A stretch of 64,000 nt of DNA from Longimicrobiales bacterium. Its GTDB lineage: Bacteria; Gemmatimonadota; Gemmatimonadetes; Longimicrobiales; Gaopeijiaceae. The stretch is from the NCBI GenBank assembly GCA_028284495.1, contig JANQRP010000004.1:88459-152458 (forward strand), written 5' to 3'. Numbering within the stretch: the first letter of the stretch is position 1; each line of letters opens with the position of its first letter. Made by a program: the position numbers and the translations under genes. The notes beneath the pieces are model-generated. The model was not told the DNA's origin. It saw nothing but the letters and a program-made list of their open reading frames with translations, and ran no database searches. Positions 33,455 to 43,391 of this stretch are shown here, piece by piece.

Positions 33455-35458
33455 TCAGGATACGGCTCGCTTCGCTTCTGCCAGGGCCCGGCGGAGGCGG
33501 GCGAGGTCGTCGGCGTCGACGGACCCGCCCCCGAAGCGCAGGCGCTGGTAGAGCTCGGCGAGCCCGGTGGCTACGGGAGTGGCGTCCGGGCGCGTGGACG
33601 CGATGCGCTCGAGGAGCACCGCGGGTGTCGCGCGGTCCGACTCGACGATCCCCGCGCGAGCGGCGTGCCGAACGAACGAACGCCACGCCCGCGACTCGGG
33701 ACGGAGGGACCTCGCGGAGGTGCCGAGGTTCCGACGAACGATGATCAGCGCGATCAGTCCGCCGGCCACGATCCACGCGAGTGTCCCGCCCGGCAGCCCG
33801 CGCCCTTCGAACCCTCCGCCCCCGTCGAACGCGTCGCCGAGCCGGTCGAAGATCCCGACCTGGGCCGCGAGGTCGTACTCCAGAACCCACTGGGACCAGC
33901 GGTACGAGAGGCCGGCGAGCCAGAGGCGACCGGGGAACCGCCAGCCGAGGCCCGCGACGCCCTCGCCCGAGCCCGGCGGCGTCGGGTCCCACTCGATCCA
34001 CCCGTAATCCGGGAACCACACCTCCACCCACGAGTGCGCGGTGTTCTGCGAGACAGAGAGGAAGTTCCCGAACTCGTTCCACTCTCCGCCCAGGAACCCG
34101 TTCACGTTGCGCGCTTGGATCCCCGCGGCGCGCAGCAGCACGACCATCGCGGAGCTGAAGTACTCGCAGTGCCCCTCCCGGCGTTCGAACAGGAAGTGGT
34201 CGAGCGAGGTCTCCCGGGCCGTGCGGGGCAGCTCCCGCGTGTAGCCGAACTCGGACGTGAGGAACCGGTGCACGGCGGCGACCCGGTCGTAGCGCGTGTC
34301 GTGCGGCGCGGTCAGCGAATCCGCGAGCGCATGCACCCGGGCGGGGAGGTCGGGCAGCTGGAGGTACCGCGTCCGATCGGGGAAGTAGTTCCCGGCTGCG
34401 CTTCGAAGCGCGTCGGCATCGGGGGGCGCGCCCGTCGAGAACGACGTGTAGGTGGGTTGAGGCGACGATCCCCAGTAGTACCAGTCGCCGGAGTCGTCCA
34501 TCGCCGGCGTGATCGTCGAGTGGGGGTCCACGAACTGGAGGGCGTGCAGTCCGAACACGACACGCACGTCGAGCGGAGCGGCCGTGATGCGCTGCGCGAC
34601 GGTGGACTCGGGCCAGCGGGCCCGGTACCAGCTCACGGGGGTGGCACCCGGCCGCTCGACCTCGGAGCGGGTCCACGTGACGCCGTCGAACCGGTCGTAG
34701 GAACGCCCCCGCCACCGAAGGCCTCCGAGGTCGGCCGGGCGTCCGTCCGGGAACTCCACCTGGAGCACGACCTCCGGATTGTCCCGAATCGTCGCGCCGT
34801 GCTGTCCGAGCGAGATGCGGTCGCTGAAGCCCGCGATCGAGGTCGCCGCCACCTCGCCGCGACCCGGCCACGCCCGGGACACGCGCGGGAAGGTCACGAA
34901 CACACCGACGGCCATCGCGAAGGTGACCAGCGACAGACCGGTCGACGTAACCACGAACGAGCGGTCGAGCACGGCGTCGGCGGCCCCGAAACGGATCGCC
35001 TTCCGCCGCATCAGCCCGATCGCGAGCGCGGCCGAGCCGATGAACACGAACGCGACGAACGAAATGGCGAAGAGCACGCCCGGTCGGTACGCCGTCGACG
35101 CCAGGACCAGCGCGAACGCGAGGGCGTAGAGCCGCACGTCGTGGACGGCGTCGGAGCCCCGGATCACCTCGACGCAGAGGAGCAGCAGGAGGAGGTCCAC
35201 CACGGGGATGACCACGTCGCCCCCGACCACCGTGGCGACCAGGAGTGCGCGGCCGGCGAGGAGGAGCGCCACGGGTACCATCAGGCGTTCGACCCACGCG
35301 ACCGTCGTCGCGCCGGGGCGACGGAAGAGGAGCGCCAGGAGGACTACGCCGGCGGGGAGGGCGGAGAGCGGATCGAGCCCGGCGCCCGCACCGAACGCGA
35401 CCAGCCCCGAGAGCGCCATGAGGATGACCAGCCGCCGGTGCACCGTGGCGAGCGTCAC
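33455..35458 (-). CDS. TgpA-like transglutaminase with DUF3488 membrane domain
   Basis: A 667-residue protein. The first ~190 residues hold six or seven membrane helices (DUF3488), followed by an extracytoplasmic region and a transglutaminase-like domain with Cys431 in EGHCEYFSSAMVVLLR, His in NTAHSWVEVWFP and Asp in WIEWDPTP, which is a complete Cys-His-Asp triad. A helix near the C-terminus (TLAWIVAGGLIALIIV) and a DUF4129-like cytoplasmic tail follow. It starts at GTG 35458, overlapping the DUF58 stop by 4 nt. The moxR-DUF58-TgpA order is a widespread module of uncertain role, probably in envelope protein processing. Confidence 0.88.
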   Translation of the reverse strand: MTLATVHRRLVILMALSGLVAFGAGAGLDPLSALPAGVVLLALLFRRPGATTVAWVERLMVPVALLLAGRALLVATVVGGDVVIPVVDLLLLLLCVEVIRGSDAVHDVRLYALAFALVLASTAYRPGVLFAISFVAFVFIGSAALAIGLMRRKAIRFGAADAVLDRSFVVTSTGLSLVTFAMAVGVFVTFPRVSRAWPGRGEVAATSIAGFSDRISLGQHGATIRDNPEVVLQVEFPDGRPADLGGLRWRGRSYDRFDGVTWTRSEVERPGATPVSWYRARWPESTVAQRITAAPLDVRVVFGLHALQFVDPHSTITPAMDDSGDWYYWGSSPQPTYTSFSTGAPPDADALRSAAGNYFPDRTRYLQLPDLPARVHALADSLTAPHDTRYDRVAAVHRFLTSEFGYTRELPRTARETSLDHFLFERREGHCEYFSSAMVVLLRAAGIQARNVNGFLGGEWNEFGNFLSVSQNTAHSWVEVWFPDYGWIEWDPTPPGSGEGVAGLGWRFPGRLWLAGLSYRWSQWVLEYDLAAQVGIFDRLGDAFDGGGGFEGRGLPGGTLAWIVAGGLIALIIVRRNLGTSARSLRPESRAWRSFVRHAARAGIVESDRATPAVLLERIASTRPDATPVATGLAELYQRLRFGGGSVDADDLARLRRALAEAKRAVS

Positions 35459-36555
35459 GACGAGGCCCCCGGGCGAGCGAGGATGGCGTCGGCCCAGCCG
35501 CGGGGGCGGGCCCCGGCCGTCACGCGGACGCAACGCAGGCGGGGCACCGGAGGGGGTGCGTCGACCGTGCCGAAGTCGACGCGCGCGAGCGCGTCGAGGA
35601 TCCGCTCGAGCTGGGCGGGCCCGGAGCCGGGCGACACCGACCGCTCTCCGGCGTGGAGCGCGACCGGCGAGCCCTCGCGAATCAGCCGCGCGACGAGCGA
35701 CGCCGCGACGTCGGCCGCGTGTTCGGAGGCCGCTCCCTCCGGCGTGGACACGTCGAGCGAGACCCACAGCGGGTCTGCGGCGTCGCGGTCGTACTCCCGC
35801 ACCACCGCGCGACCCGTCCGCGCGGTCGCCTTCCAGTGTACGTCTCGAAGGTCGTCCCCCGGGCGGTACTCCCGAAGGCTTCGGTACTCGCCGCGCACAC
35901 CCCGGGCGGCCGAGCCGGACTCGGCGGCCGGCCCGGCCCGTCGGCCCTCCGCGGCGCTCGGCACCCGGATGCGGAGGTCCGTTCGCGGCCAGACCAGGAT
36001 CTCGCCCGGAACGGGGATGTCGCGCTCCTTCCGGAACAGGCCGAAGGGGTAGTCCGTCGCCAGCGTGAGCTTCTCCAGGGGGTACACGCCCCGGTTCAGG
36101 AACACCTGCCGGGCGGAGGCGCGGCCCGTGTCGCCCGCGGCGACGCGGGGGAGAAACGAGATCTCCGTCAGGCCCGGCTCCTGGATCTCGAGCGCGTAGG
36201 TCGAGAGAAAGCGCTTCCGGTTGCGCACCCGGTAGTGGATCTGGATCGGCTGACCCACGTGCCCGCCCCGGGGGACGATCCGATCGAGCTCCAGGTCGCG
36301 AATCGTCTGCTCGGAGAGCCAACCGCTGACCGACATCGCGCCGAGCATGGCGCCCAGCAGGAGGTAGAGGAGATTGTTGCCGGTGTTGATCGCGGCGAAC
36401 CCGACCGCGAACGAGCCGGCCACATAGAACACGCCTGCGCGCGTGAAGTGGATTCGGCGCCACGACCGGAGCGTCTCCCAGGCGGCCCGCAGGGTCTGCA
36501 GCGGTGCCCGGACGAACGACCGGACGGTCGTCCCGACCTCACCGTCCGAGGTCAC
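35455..36555 (-). CDS. DUF58 protein (VWA-like)
   Basis: A 366-residue membrane-anchored protein with two helices near residues 40-80 and the DUF58 core: GEYRSLREYRPGDDLRDVHW followed by KATARTGRAVVREYD, the most conserved stretch of the family, then a VWA-like segment (PLWVSLDVSTPEG). It is encoded between moxR and tgpA with 4-nt overlaps on both sides. MoxR ATPases are thought to act as chaperones for such VWA-like partners. The GTG start is in the moxR stop overlap. Confidence 0.88.
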   Translation of the reverse strand: MTSDGEVGTTVRSFVRAPLQTLRAAWETLRSWRRIHFTRAGVFYVAGSFAVGFAAINTGNNLLYLLLGAMLGAMSVSGWLSEQTIRDLELDRIVPRGGHVGQPIQIHYRVRNRKRFLSTYALEIQEPGLTEISFLPRVAAGDTGRASARQVFLNRGVYPLEKLTLATDYPFGLFRKERDIPVPGEILVWPRTDLRIRVPSAAEGRRAGPAAESGSAARGVRGEYRSLREYRPGDDLRDVHWKATARTGRAVVREYDRDAADPLWVSLDVSTPEGAASEHAADVAASLVARLIREGSPVALHAGERSVSPGSGPAQLERILDALARVDFGTVDAPPPVPRLRCVRVTAGARPRGWADAILARPGASS

Positions 36556-37526
36556 ACCGGCGCCTCGACCTCCGAGAGGATCTCCTCCAGGATCGCCGCC
36601 GCCGCCTCGTGCGCGTCCGCCGTGGACGAGGAGGCCCCGGTCGGAAGGATGCGGTGGGCCAGGCAGGGCACTGCGAGGTCCCGTACGTCATCCGGCACCA
36701 CGTACGTGCGACCTCGAGTGAGGGAGAGTGCGCGAGCGGCACGCAGCAGCGCCACGGCACCCCGAGGACTGGCACCCAGACGAATCCCCTGGGCGTTCCG
36801 CGTCCGGCGCACGATCTCCATCACGTAGTCCACGACCGAGGCGTCGGCGTGCACGTTCTCGACGCGCTGCTGCAGCTCCAGCACGTCCGCGGGTCCGATG
36901 CGCGGCTCGAGGTCGTCCACCGGTGCGCGCCCCCCCTTCGATTCCGTCAGGATCCGGCGCTCGGCCTCCGCGTGCGGGTAGCCGATCGTGAGCCGCATCA
37001 GGAATCGGTCGAGCTGGCTCTCCGGGAGCGGGTACGTGCCGTGGTGCTCGAGCGGGTTCTGGGTGGCCAGGACGAGGAACGGTCGCGGCAGGTCGAGCGC
37101 GTGCTCGTCGATCGAAACGCGCCCTTCCTGCATCGCCTGGAGGAGCCCGGACTGCGTTCTGGGCGGTGCCCGGTTGATCTCGTCCGCGAGGACGACCTGG
37201 GTGAAGATCGGTCCCGTGCGCACGTCGAAGTCGGCGCTCTGCGGGTTCCAGACGGACACGCCGAGCACATCCGAGGGCAGCAGGTCGCTCGTGAACTGGA
37301 TCCGTCGGAAGCTCAGGCCCAGGACCCGGGCGAGGGCGTTCGCGAGCGTCGTCTTGCCCACGCCCGGAACATCCTCGAAGAGAACGTGTCCTCTGGCGAG
37401 AAGTGCGGCGAGAGCGAGCCGAACGACCCGGTCCTTCCCGTGAAACACGGTCTCGATATCCGACACGAGGGTGTCGAGGACGGCGAGCGAAGGGTCGGCG
37501 TCGCGGAGCGCGGAAGCGTCGGACAT
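36552..37526 (-). CDS. MoxR-family AAA+ ATPase
   Basis: A 324-residue AAA+ ATPase. Walker A is PGVGKTT (54-60), Walker B is VVLADEINRAPPRTQSGLL, sensor 1 is LVLATQNPLEHHGTYPLPE, and the C-terminal lid contains RLGASPRGAVALLRAARA. It is the first gene of a minus-strand operon with DUF58, TgpA and a small protein, a module in which the ATPase probably remodels the VWA/DUF58 partner. The upstream 237-bp spacer is shared with the divergent complex III operon. Confidence 0.9.
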   Translation of the reverse strand: MSDASALRDADPSLAVLDTLVSDIETVFHGKDRVVRLALAALLARGHVLFEDVPGVGKTTLANALARVLGLSFRRIQFTSDLLPSDVLGVSVWNPQSADFDVRTGPIFTQVVLADEINRAPPRTQSGLLQAMQEGRVSIDEHALDLPRPFLVLATQNPLEHHGTYPLPESQLDRFLMRLTIGYPHAEAERRILTESKGGRAPVDDLEPRIGPADVLELQQRVENVHADASVVDYVMEIVRRTRNAQGIRLGASPRGAVALLRAARALSLTRGRTYVVPDDVRDLAVPCLAHRILPTGASSSTADAHEAAAAILEEILSEVEAPV

Positions 37527-37649
37527 TGCGGGCCAGGGGCGGGCGGAAGATCGAGGAGGATCCGTTCCCGATTCGGACGGATGAAACAATCCGGAGATTA
37601 AGGGTAACACCCGCCCGTTCGGAAAGGATCCGGTCCGTCGGAGTACGCG

Positions 37650-37678
37650 TTGACGTGTACGCAGAACCCCGGATAGCT
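37650..37678 (+). promoter_or_regulatory. Probable promoter of the alternative complex III operon
   Basis: A -35 box TTGACG (37650-37655, 5 of 6) is followed after 16-17 bp by a weaker -10 (GATAGC/ATAGCT, 37672-37678). The expected start near 37685 leaves an ~80-nt leader before actA. Confidence 0.4.
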
Positions 37679-37763
37679 TCCGAGACTTTTGCGCAGGAGA
37701 GAGGTCGGACGAAGGCCGTGAACAGCGGCTGGAGCCCGTGACCCTTACAGGGATTCGCAGAAT

Positions 37764-38363
37764 ATGGGCGCAACGAGGAAGATCGGCGTGGCCGCAGCGA
37801 TGGTCACGGTTCTCGCCGGAGGCGGGCTCGCCTTCGCGCAGGCGGGACAGGAGGCCGACGCCGAGGCGCAGATGCCGACGCCGGCCGCGTCGAGCACGGG
37901 GACCAACTACGGGAACGACGCCGGCATTCAGCCGATCGCCTTCCCGCATGCGATTCACGCGCGCGACAACCAGATCGACTGCGCCTACTGTCATTTCTCG
38001 GCCGAGCGTTCGGTGTCCGCCGGGATTCCGCCGGTCTCGACCTGCATCGGGTGCCACGGCCCCGGCAAGGTCCAGGTCCAGTCCGAGCAGGGACAGGAGC
38101 AGGTCGCGATGGTCCTCGAGTACTGGAACAACGAGGAGACCATTCCCTGGGTCCGGATCCACAAGGTCGCCGACCACGTGAAGTTCCCGCACATGCGACA
38201 CATCAACGCCGGCCTGGATTGCACCCAGTGTCATGGGCCGGTCCAGGAGATGGGTGTCCTTCAGCAGCCCGACGACGCCTGGGGCGACGGCAAGATGGGC
38301 TGGTGCATCTCGTGCCACGTCGAGAACGACGCGAGCCGCGACTGCACCGTCTGCCACTACTGA
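37764..38363 (+). CDS. actA: Alternative complex III subunit ActA (pentahaem cytochrome c)
   Basis: A 199-residue exported cytochrome with a signal peptide (about 1-26) and five CxxCH haem sites: CAYCH (73-77), CIGCH (94-98), CTQCH (153-157), CISCH (181-185) and CTVCH (194-198). Five haems is the number expected for ActA. It passes electrons from the membrane quinol-oxidising core to the monohaem ActE or a soluble carrier in the periplasm. It is the first gene of the act operon. Confidence 0.93.
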   Translation: MGATRKIGVAAAMVTVLAGGGLAFAQAGQEADAEAQMPTPAASSTGTNYGNDAGIQPIAFPHAIHARDNQIDCAYCHFSAERSVSAGIPPVSTCIGCHGPGKVQVQSEQGQEQVAMVLEYWNNEETIPWVRIHKVADHVKFPHMRHINAGLDCTQCHGPVQEMGVLQQPDDAWGDGKMGWCISCHVENDASRDCTVCHY

Positions 38364-38371
38364 GGCCCGAC

Positions 38372-41300
38372 ATGAGTGCCGATATGAGCAGCGGAATCAA
38401 GCGCAGGGACTTCCTCAAGGTCGTCGGCGTCGGTGGCGCGGGTGCCGCCCTCACCGGCTGTTCGACGGAGAGCGCCGAGAAGCTCCTCCCCTACGTCGTG
38501 CCCCCGGAGGACATCACACCGGGCGTGGCCACCTGGTACACGTCCACCTGCGGAGACTGCACCGCCGGCTGCGGAATCTGGGTCCGCACGCGCGAGGGTC
38601 GCGCGGTGAAGGTGGAGGGGAATCCGAACCACCCGGTGTCCGAGGGTGCGCTCTGTCAGCGCGGGCACGCATCCCTCCAGCACCTCTATTCCCCGGATCG
38701 CTTCACCGGCCCCATGCAGCGCGTGAATGGCGAGCTGCAGCCGATCTCCTGGGACGAGGCCGAGGTGCTGCTCGCACAGCAAATCCAGGGCGCGGCCGGA
38801 AACGTGCTGTTCATCGGCGGCTCCATGGGTCCGACGATGGCCGACCTCGTCGACCAGTTCCTGGCCTCGGTCGGTGGGTCGCGGGTCGAGTGGGACGGCC
38901 TCGCCGAGGCACCGCTCCGCGAGGCGACGCGCATCGCGTTCGGAAGCGACGTGGTGCCGCACTACGACTTCGAGTCGGCCGACTTCATCGTCTCCTTCGG
39001 CGCCGACTTCATCGAGACGTGGATCTCGCCCGTCGCCTACCAGCGAGGGTTCGCGCGCGCCACGGGTGTGGATGCCGAGGGCAACAAGGGGGAGTTCGTC
39101 TACGTCGGACCGCGACTCAATCTGACAGGGCAGAACGCGGACGAGTGGGTCCCGATTCCGGCCGGCGGCGAGGCCGCGATCGCGCTCGGGATGGCGTCGG
39201 TCATCGCGGGTCGGAACGGTAACGCGGGCCCCTACGCGCAGATCCTGCAGGCCTACTCGCCGGAGGCCGCCGCGGAGGCGACCGGGCTGGAAGCCGCCAC
39301 GATCCGCGAGCTGGCGGATCGGTTCCAGAACTCGCCCTCGCTCGCGGTGGGACCCGGAGTCGCCGGTCAGCACCGGAACGCGACGGCCGCGAACCTCGCG
39401 ATCCACATCCTGAACTCCGTCGCCGGCAACGTCGGCACGCGGGTCCGCCTCGTCGAGAACGCCCAGAGCGCCGCCTCACGCCCCTACGGCGAGGTCGAGG
39501 CTGCGATCCGCTCGATGGCGTCGGGCGGCGTGGGCGTGGTAATGGTCCACGGCACGAATCCGGCGCACGGCCTTCCGCCGGCCGCGGGATTCGACGAGGC
39601 CTTCGCGGGTGTCCCGTTCAAGGTGTCCTTCGCGAGCGAGCCGGACGAGACGGCCGCGATGGCGGACCTCATCCTCCCGGATCGCCACTTCCTCGAGGCG
39701 TGGGGCGACGCGAGCCCGCGGCCCGGCGTCTACTCGCTCCAGCAGCCGGCGATGGAGGCGGTCCCGCACTTCGACTCGAAGCAGACGGGCGACGTGCTCC
39801 TGTCGGTGGCGGCGCGGGCCGGCAGCCCCGTGGGTCCGGCCACGACGTACGATCATCTCCGGAACCGCTGGCAAGCCCTTCACCAGAGCGTGGGGGCGGC
39901 GGAGGACTTCGACGCCTGGTGGCGCGGCGCGCTGAAGGAGGGTGTGGTGAACGTGCCGGTCCCGGCGACCGAGGAGCCCGCGGCTCTCCGTCAGCCCGAC
40001 GCGGCGCTCATCTTCGACCAGCCGGCCTTCGACGGCGACGGCGAGTTCGTGCTCATGGTCTACCCGTCGTCGCGGTTCGGCGACGGTCGTCACGCGAACA
40101 GTGCGTGGATGCAGGAGCTTCCGGACCCGGTCTCGAAGATCGCCTGGCACGGCTGGGTGGAGATCCACCCGGCGGCCGCCGAGCGCCTCGGGGTCGAGAA
40201 GGGGGATGTGGTGTCCGTCACGTCGCCACACGGCTCCGTCGACCTGCCCGTGTTCACGTATCCCGGCATCCGGGACGATACCGTCGCGATCCAGATGGGC
40301 ATGGGCCGCGAGAACTCCGGCCGGTACGCGAACGGCAACGGCGTGAACGCGATGACGCTGCTGCCCGCCGAGGCGGAGCAGCCGTCCGGGGGTCTCGTGC
40401 ACCTCGCGACTCGCGTGTCGGTGGTTCCGACCGGCGACGTCTACCGCCTCGCCACCATCGAGGGTTCGGACGACCAGTCCAAGCGCGGCATTGCGCCGGC
40501 GGCGTACATCGGGTCTCTCGGGCAGTCGGAGGAAGAGGGCTACGCCGAGGAGGGCGGCTACGAGAAGAAGCCGCTCGAGGAGATGCAGATGCTCGGCGGG
40601 TTCGGTGCCGTCCAGGTCGACGGCAAGGCCAAGGACTGGCCCCTTCCGGGCACGGACCGCGGCGACTACGCCGACCCCGAGACGCCGCGCTGGGCGATGG
40701 CGATCGACCTCGACAAGTGCACCGGCTGCTCGGCGTGCATCGTCGCCTGTCAGTCGGAGAACAACGTCGCCTTCGTCGGCGAAGACCAGCTCCGCATGGG
40801 GCGCGACCTCGCCTGGATCCGACTCGAGCGGTACTACGAGACGGTGGACGCGTCGCACGCCGGAACGCTCGACGTGCGGCACCTCCCGATGCTCTGCCAG
40901 CACTGCAACAACGCGCCGTGCGAGCCGGTCTGCCCGGTGGTCGCCGCCTACCATACGCCGGACGGCCTCAACGGCCAGGTCTACAACCGGTGCGTGGGCA
41001 CGCGGTACTGCGCGAACAACTGCCCGTACAAGGTCCGCGTGTACAACTGGTACAGCTACGCGGACGTCCCGGAGCCGCTCAACTGGCAGTACAACCCGGA
41101 CGTCACGATCCGGAACACCGGGATCATGGAGAAGTGCTCCTTCTGCGTGCAGCGCATCCGCGAGGTCCAGAACAAGGCCGTCGTGGAGGGTCGTGCGATC
41201 GCGGACGGCGAGGTGGTGCCGGCCTGTCAGCAGTCCTGCCCCGCCGAGGCGATCGTGTTCGGAAACATCCGGGACACGTCGTCGCGTGTGGCTGAGCTCG

Positions 41301-41410
41301 TCGAGAACGAGCGGACGTACCGGGTGCTCGACAAGTTGATCAACACGCAGCCGGCAGTGCACTACCTCAAGAAGGTGACCTTCCACGAAGCGGAGGACGG
41401 CACCCACTAG
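38372..41410 (+). CDS. actB: Alternative complex III subunit ActB (molybdopterin-fold/Fe-S protein)
   Basis: A 1012-residue periplasmic subunit. A twin-arginine lipoprotein signal (KRRDFLKVVGVGG, lipobox L-T-G-C30) is followed by a molybdopterin-oxidoreductase-like domain (from about residue 50 to 680) that in ActB carries no molybdenum cofactor. The C-terminal third is a ferredoxin-like domain with DKCTGCSACIVACQSENN, MLCQHCNNAPCEPVCPV, CVGTRYCANNCPYKVR and CSFCVQRI...CQQSCP, enough cysteines for four Fe-S clusters. It relays electrons from quinol to the haem subunits. Confidence 0.93.
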   Translation: MSADMSSGIKRRDFLKVVGVGGAGAALTGCSTESAEKLLPYVVPPEDITPGVATWYTSTCGDCTAGCGIWVRTREGRAVKVEGNPNHPVSEGALCQRGHASLQHLYSPDRFTGPMQRVNGELQPISWDEAEVLLAQQIQGAAGNVLFIGGSMGPTMADLVDQFLASVGGSRVEWDGLAEAPLREATRIAFGSDVVPHYDFESADFIVSFGADFIETWISPVAYQRGFARATGVDAEGNKGEFVYVGPRLNLTGQNADEWVPIPAGGEAAIALGMASVIAGRNGNAGPYAQILQAYSPEAAAEATGLEAATIRELADRFQNSPSLAVGPGVAGQHRNATAANLAIHILNSVAGNVGTRVRLVENAQSAASRPYGEVEAAIRSMASGGVGVVMVHGTNPAHGLPPAAGFDEAFAGVPFKVSFASEPDETAAMADLILPDRHFLEAWGDASPRPGVYSLQQPAMEAVPHFDSKQTGDVLLSVAARAGSPVGPATTYDHLRNRWQALHQSVGAAEDFDAWWRGALKEGVVNVPVPATEEPAALRQPDAALIFDQPAFDGDGEFVLMVYPSSRFGDGRHANSAWMQELPDPVSKIAWHGWVEIHPAAAERLGVEKGDVVSVTSPHGSVDLPVFTYPGIRDDTVAIQMGMGRENSGRYANGNGVNAMTLLPAEAEQPSGGLVHLATRVSVVPTGDVYRLATIEGSDDQSKRGIAPAAYIGSLGQSEEEGYAEEGGYEKKPLEEMQMLGGFGAVQVDGKAKDWPLPGTDRGDYADPETPRWAMAIDLDKCTGCSACIVACQSENNVAFVGEDQLRMGRDLAWIRLERYYETVDASHAGTLDVRHLPMLCQHCNNAPCEPVCPVVAAYHTPDGLNGQVYNRCVGTRYCANNCPYKVRVYNWYSYADVPEPLNWQYNPDVTIRNTGIMEKCSFCVQRIREVQNKAVVEGRAIADGEVVPACQQSCPAEAIVFGNIRDTSSRVAELVENERTYRVLDKLINTQPAVHYLKKVTFHEAEDGTH

Positions 41411-41448
41411 GGCGCCGGACTCCTCGATTCCGCGGAACGAGAACGCGA

Positions 41449-42876
41449 ATGGCGACTGCGACCGACGCGAACCTGACGGAAGCGCAACGTAGAGGCGCGC
41501 TGGCACACCCCGACGTGGAACTCCACGAAGAGGTGAACCGCGACATCCTCAAGATGCTCTCCGCCCCGGGGAAGGGGTGGTGGTTCCTCTTCTTCCTCGC
41601 GGCGTCGGGCGTGGCCCTGATGTTCGGGTCGTGGGGGTGGCAGATCTACCGCGGCATCGGGGTCTCGGGGCTCTCGTCACCGGTGGGCTGGGGCGCGTAC
41701 ATCACGACCTTCGTCTTCTGGGTCGGTATCGCGCACTCGGGCACGCTCATCTCGGCGATTCTCTTCCTCTTCCGGGCGCCCTGGCGTCAGTCGATCTACC
41801 GGATGGCGGAGGCGATGACGGTGTTCGGCGTGATGACGGCGGGACTCTTCCCGCTCATCCACGTCGGGCGAGTGTGGCATGCGTACTGGCTGATTCCGTA
41901 TCCGAACGCGCGCTACCTGTGGCCGAACTTCCGTTCGCCGCTCGTATGGGACGTGTTCGCGGTCACGACGTACTTCACGGTGTCGTCGGTGTTCTTCTAC
42001 CTCGGGATGATCCCCGACATGGCCGCCGCCCGCGACAAGGCGACGGGGTTCCGCCGGAAGCTCTACCGCTTCATCTCGATGGGGTGGCGCGGCACCGACC
42101 GGCAGTGGCACCACTTCGGCAAGGCGTACCTCTTCCTGGCCGCGCTCGCGACGCCGCTGGTGCTTTCGGTGCACTCGGTCGTGTCGTGGGACTTCGCGAT
42201 GTCGATCGTGCCCGGATGGCACGCCACGGTGTTCGCGCCCTACTTCGTGGCCGGCGCGATCTTCTCCGGTGTGGCGATGGTGATCACCCTCGCCGTGCCG
42301 ATCCGGAAGGTGTTCGGGCTCGAGGCCTACCTGACCACGAAGCACTTCGACGCCATGGCCAAGCTGGTCATGCTCACGTCGATGATCGTGTTCTACGCCT
42401 ATCTGACCGAGTTCTTCATGGCGTGGTACTCGGGTGAGCCGCCCGAGAAGCAGATGTTCTGGAACCGACTGTTCGGCCACTACTGGTGGGCCACCTGGAT
42501 CATGCTGCTCTGCAACGGCCTCGTGCCGATGATGCTGTGGTTCAAGCGGGTCCGGCACTCGATCCCGGCGCTGTTCGCGATCACGATCTTCATCAACATC
42601 GGGATGTGGTTCGAGCGGTTCGTCATCATCGTGACCTCGCTCAGCCACGAGTTCGCGCCGTTCGCGTGGGGCGTCTACCGCCCGTCGCTCACGGAGATGG
42701 GCATCGTGATCGGGAGCTTCGGCTGGTTCAGCTTCTGGTTCCTCCTCTTCATCCGCCTGCTGCCGCCGGTGGCGATCGCGGAGCTGAAGGAGGTCATCCC
42801 GCCGCAGATGCGCAGGAAGTCCGGCGGGCACGACGGACACGACGCGGTGCCGGCGACCGCCCCGGCGGGAGACTGA
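41449..42876 (+). CDS. actC: Alternative complex III subunit ActC (NrfD/PsrC-like quinol site)
   Basis: A 475-residue membrane protein with about ten helices of the NrfD/PsrC family. WVGIAHSGTLISAILFLFR near residue 85-105 and SVHSVVSWDFAMSIVPGWH in the middle are typical ActC stretches. It provides a quinol-binding site and probably proton passage at the cytoplasmic membrane. It lies 38 bp after actB. Confidence 0.93.
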   Translation: MATATDANLTEAQRRGALAHPDVELHEEVNRDILKMLSAPGKGWWFLFFLAASGVALMFGSWGWQIYRGIGVSGLSSPVGWGAYITTFVFWVGIAHSGTLISAILFLFRAPWRQSIYRMAEAMTVFGVMTAGLFPLIHVGRVWHAYWLIPYPNARYLWPNFRSPLVWDVFAVTTYFTVSSVFFYLGMIPDMAAARDKATGFRRKLYRFISMGWRGTDRQWHHFGKAYLFLAALATPLVLSVHSVVSWDFAMSIVPGWHATVFAPYFVAGAIFSGVAMVITLAVPIRKVFGLEAYLTTKHFDAMAKLVMLTSMIVFYAYLTEFFMAWYSGEPPEKQMFWNRLFGHYWWATWIMLLCNGLVPMMLWFKRVRHSIPALFAITIFINIGMWFERFVIIVTSLSHEFAPFAWGVYRPSLTEMGIVIGSFGWFSFWFLLFIRLLPPVAIAELKEVIPPQMRRKSGGHDGHDAVPATAPAGD

Positions 42877-42878
42877 CG

Positions 42879-43391
42879 ATGAGCCAGAGCGGAATTCTCG
42901 CCTCGTACGACTACCTCGACTCGACGGTGGACGCGGTCGAGGAGCTTCGGAAGTCGGGCTTCGACGAGGTCGTGACCTACTCCTCGTATCCGGAGCACCA
43001 CCTGGAGGACGCCCTCGGGTACGGGCAGAGCCCGGTGCGAGTCTGGACGCTGGTCGGTGGCCTCACCGGAACGGCGACCGGCTTCGGGTTCACGGCGTGG
43101 TCCTCGATGGACTGGCCGCTGATCGTCGGGGGCAAGCCGGTCCTGTCCATGCCCGCCTACGTCGTCATCGCCTTCGAGATGACGATTCTCTTCGGCGCGC
43201 TCGCGACCGTGCTCGGGATGTTCATCAACAGCCGGCTCCCGAACGTCACGCCGGCGGTCGTCTACGATCCGGAGTTCAGCGCGGGTCGCTACGGCGTCTT
43301 CGTTCCCGCCACCGGAACCGATCTGGACCGGGCGCGGGATATTCTTCGGAAGCACGACCCCGTCGAGACGCGGGAGGGTGCCCATGCGTAA
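42879..43391 (+). CDS. actD: Alternative complex III subunit ActD (DUF3341)
   Basis: A 170-residue DUF3341 protein. The N-terminal half is soluble (GILASYDYLDSTVDAVEELR, then YTSYP-like TYSSYPEHHLEDALGY), and two helices follow (VWTLVGGLTGTATGFGFTAW and AYVVIAFEMTILFGALATVL). It is a structural membrane subunit of complex III. It lies 2 bp after actC and runs a few bases past the actE start. Confidence 0.92.
   Translation: MSQSGILASYDYLDSTVDAVEELRKSGFDEVVTYSSYPEHHLEDALGYGQSPVRVWTLVGGLTGTATGFGFTAWSSMDWPLIVGGKPVLSMPAYVVIAFEMTILFGALATVLGMFINSRLPNVTPAVVYDPEFSAGRYGVFVPATGTDLDRARDILRKHDPVETREGAHA

Noticed and set aside
33299..36052. 917-residue plus-strand frame antisense to the DUF58/TgpA genes
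   Set aside because: Composition (Arg, Glu, Asp, His runs) is typical of high-GC antisense frames and no domain is recognisable.
33455..36463. 1002-residue frame extending the transglutaminase protein into the DUF58 gene
   Set aside because: The extension is Arg/Pro-rich and out of frame with the clear DUF58 protein; the GTG at 35458 with a 4-nt overlap is the natural start.
39476..41506. 676-residue minus-strand frame antisense to actB
   Set aside because: It mirrors the actB coding sequence; actB has multiple Fe-S motifs and is certain.
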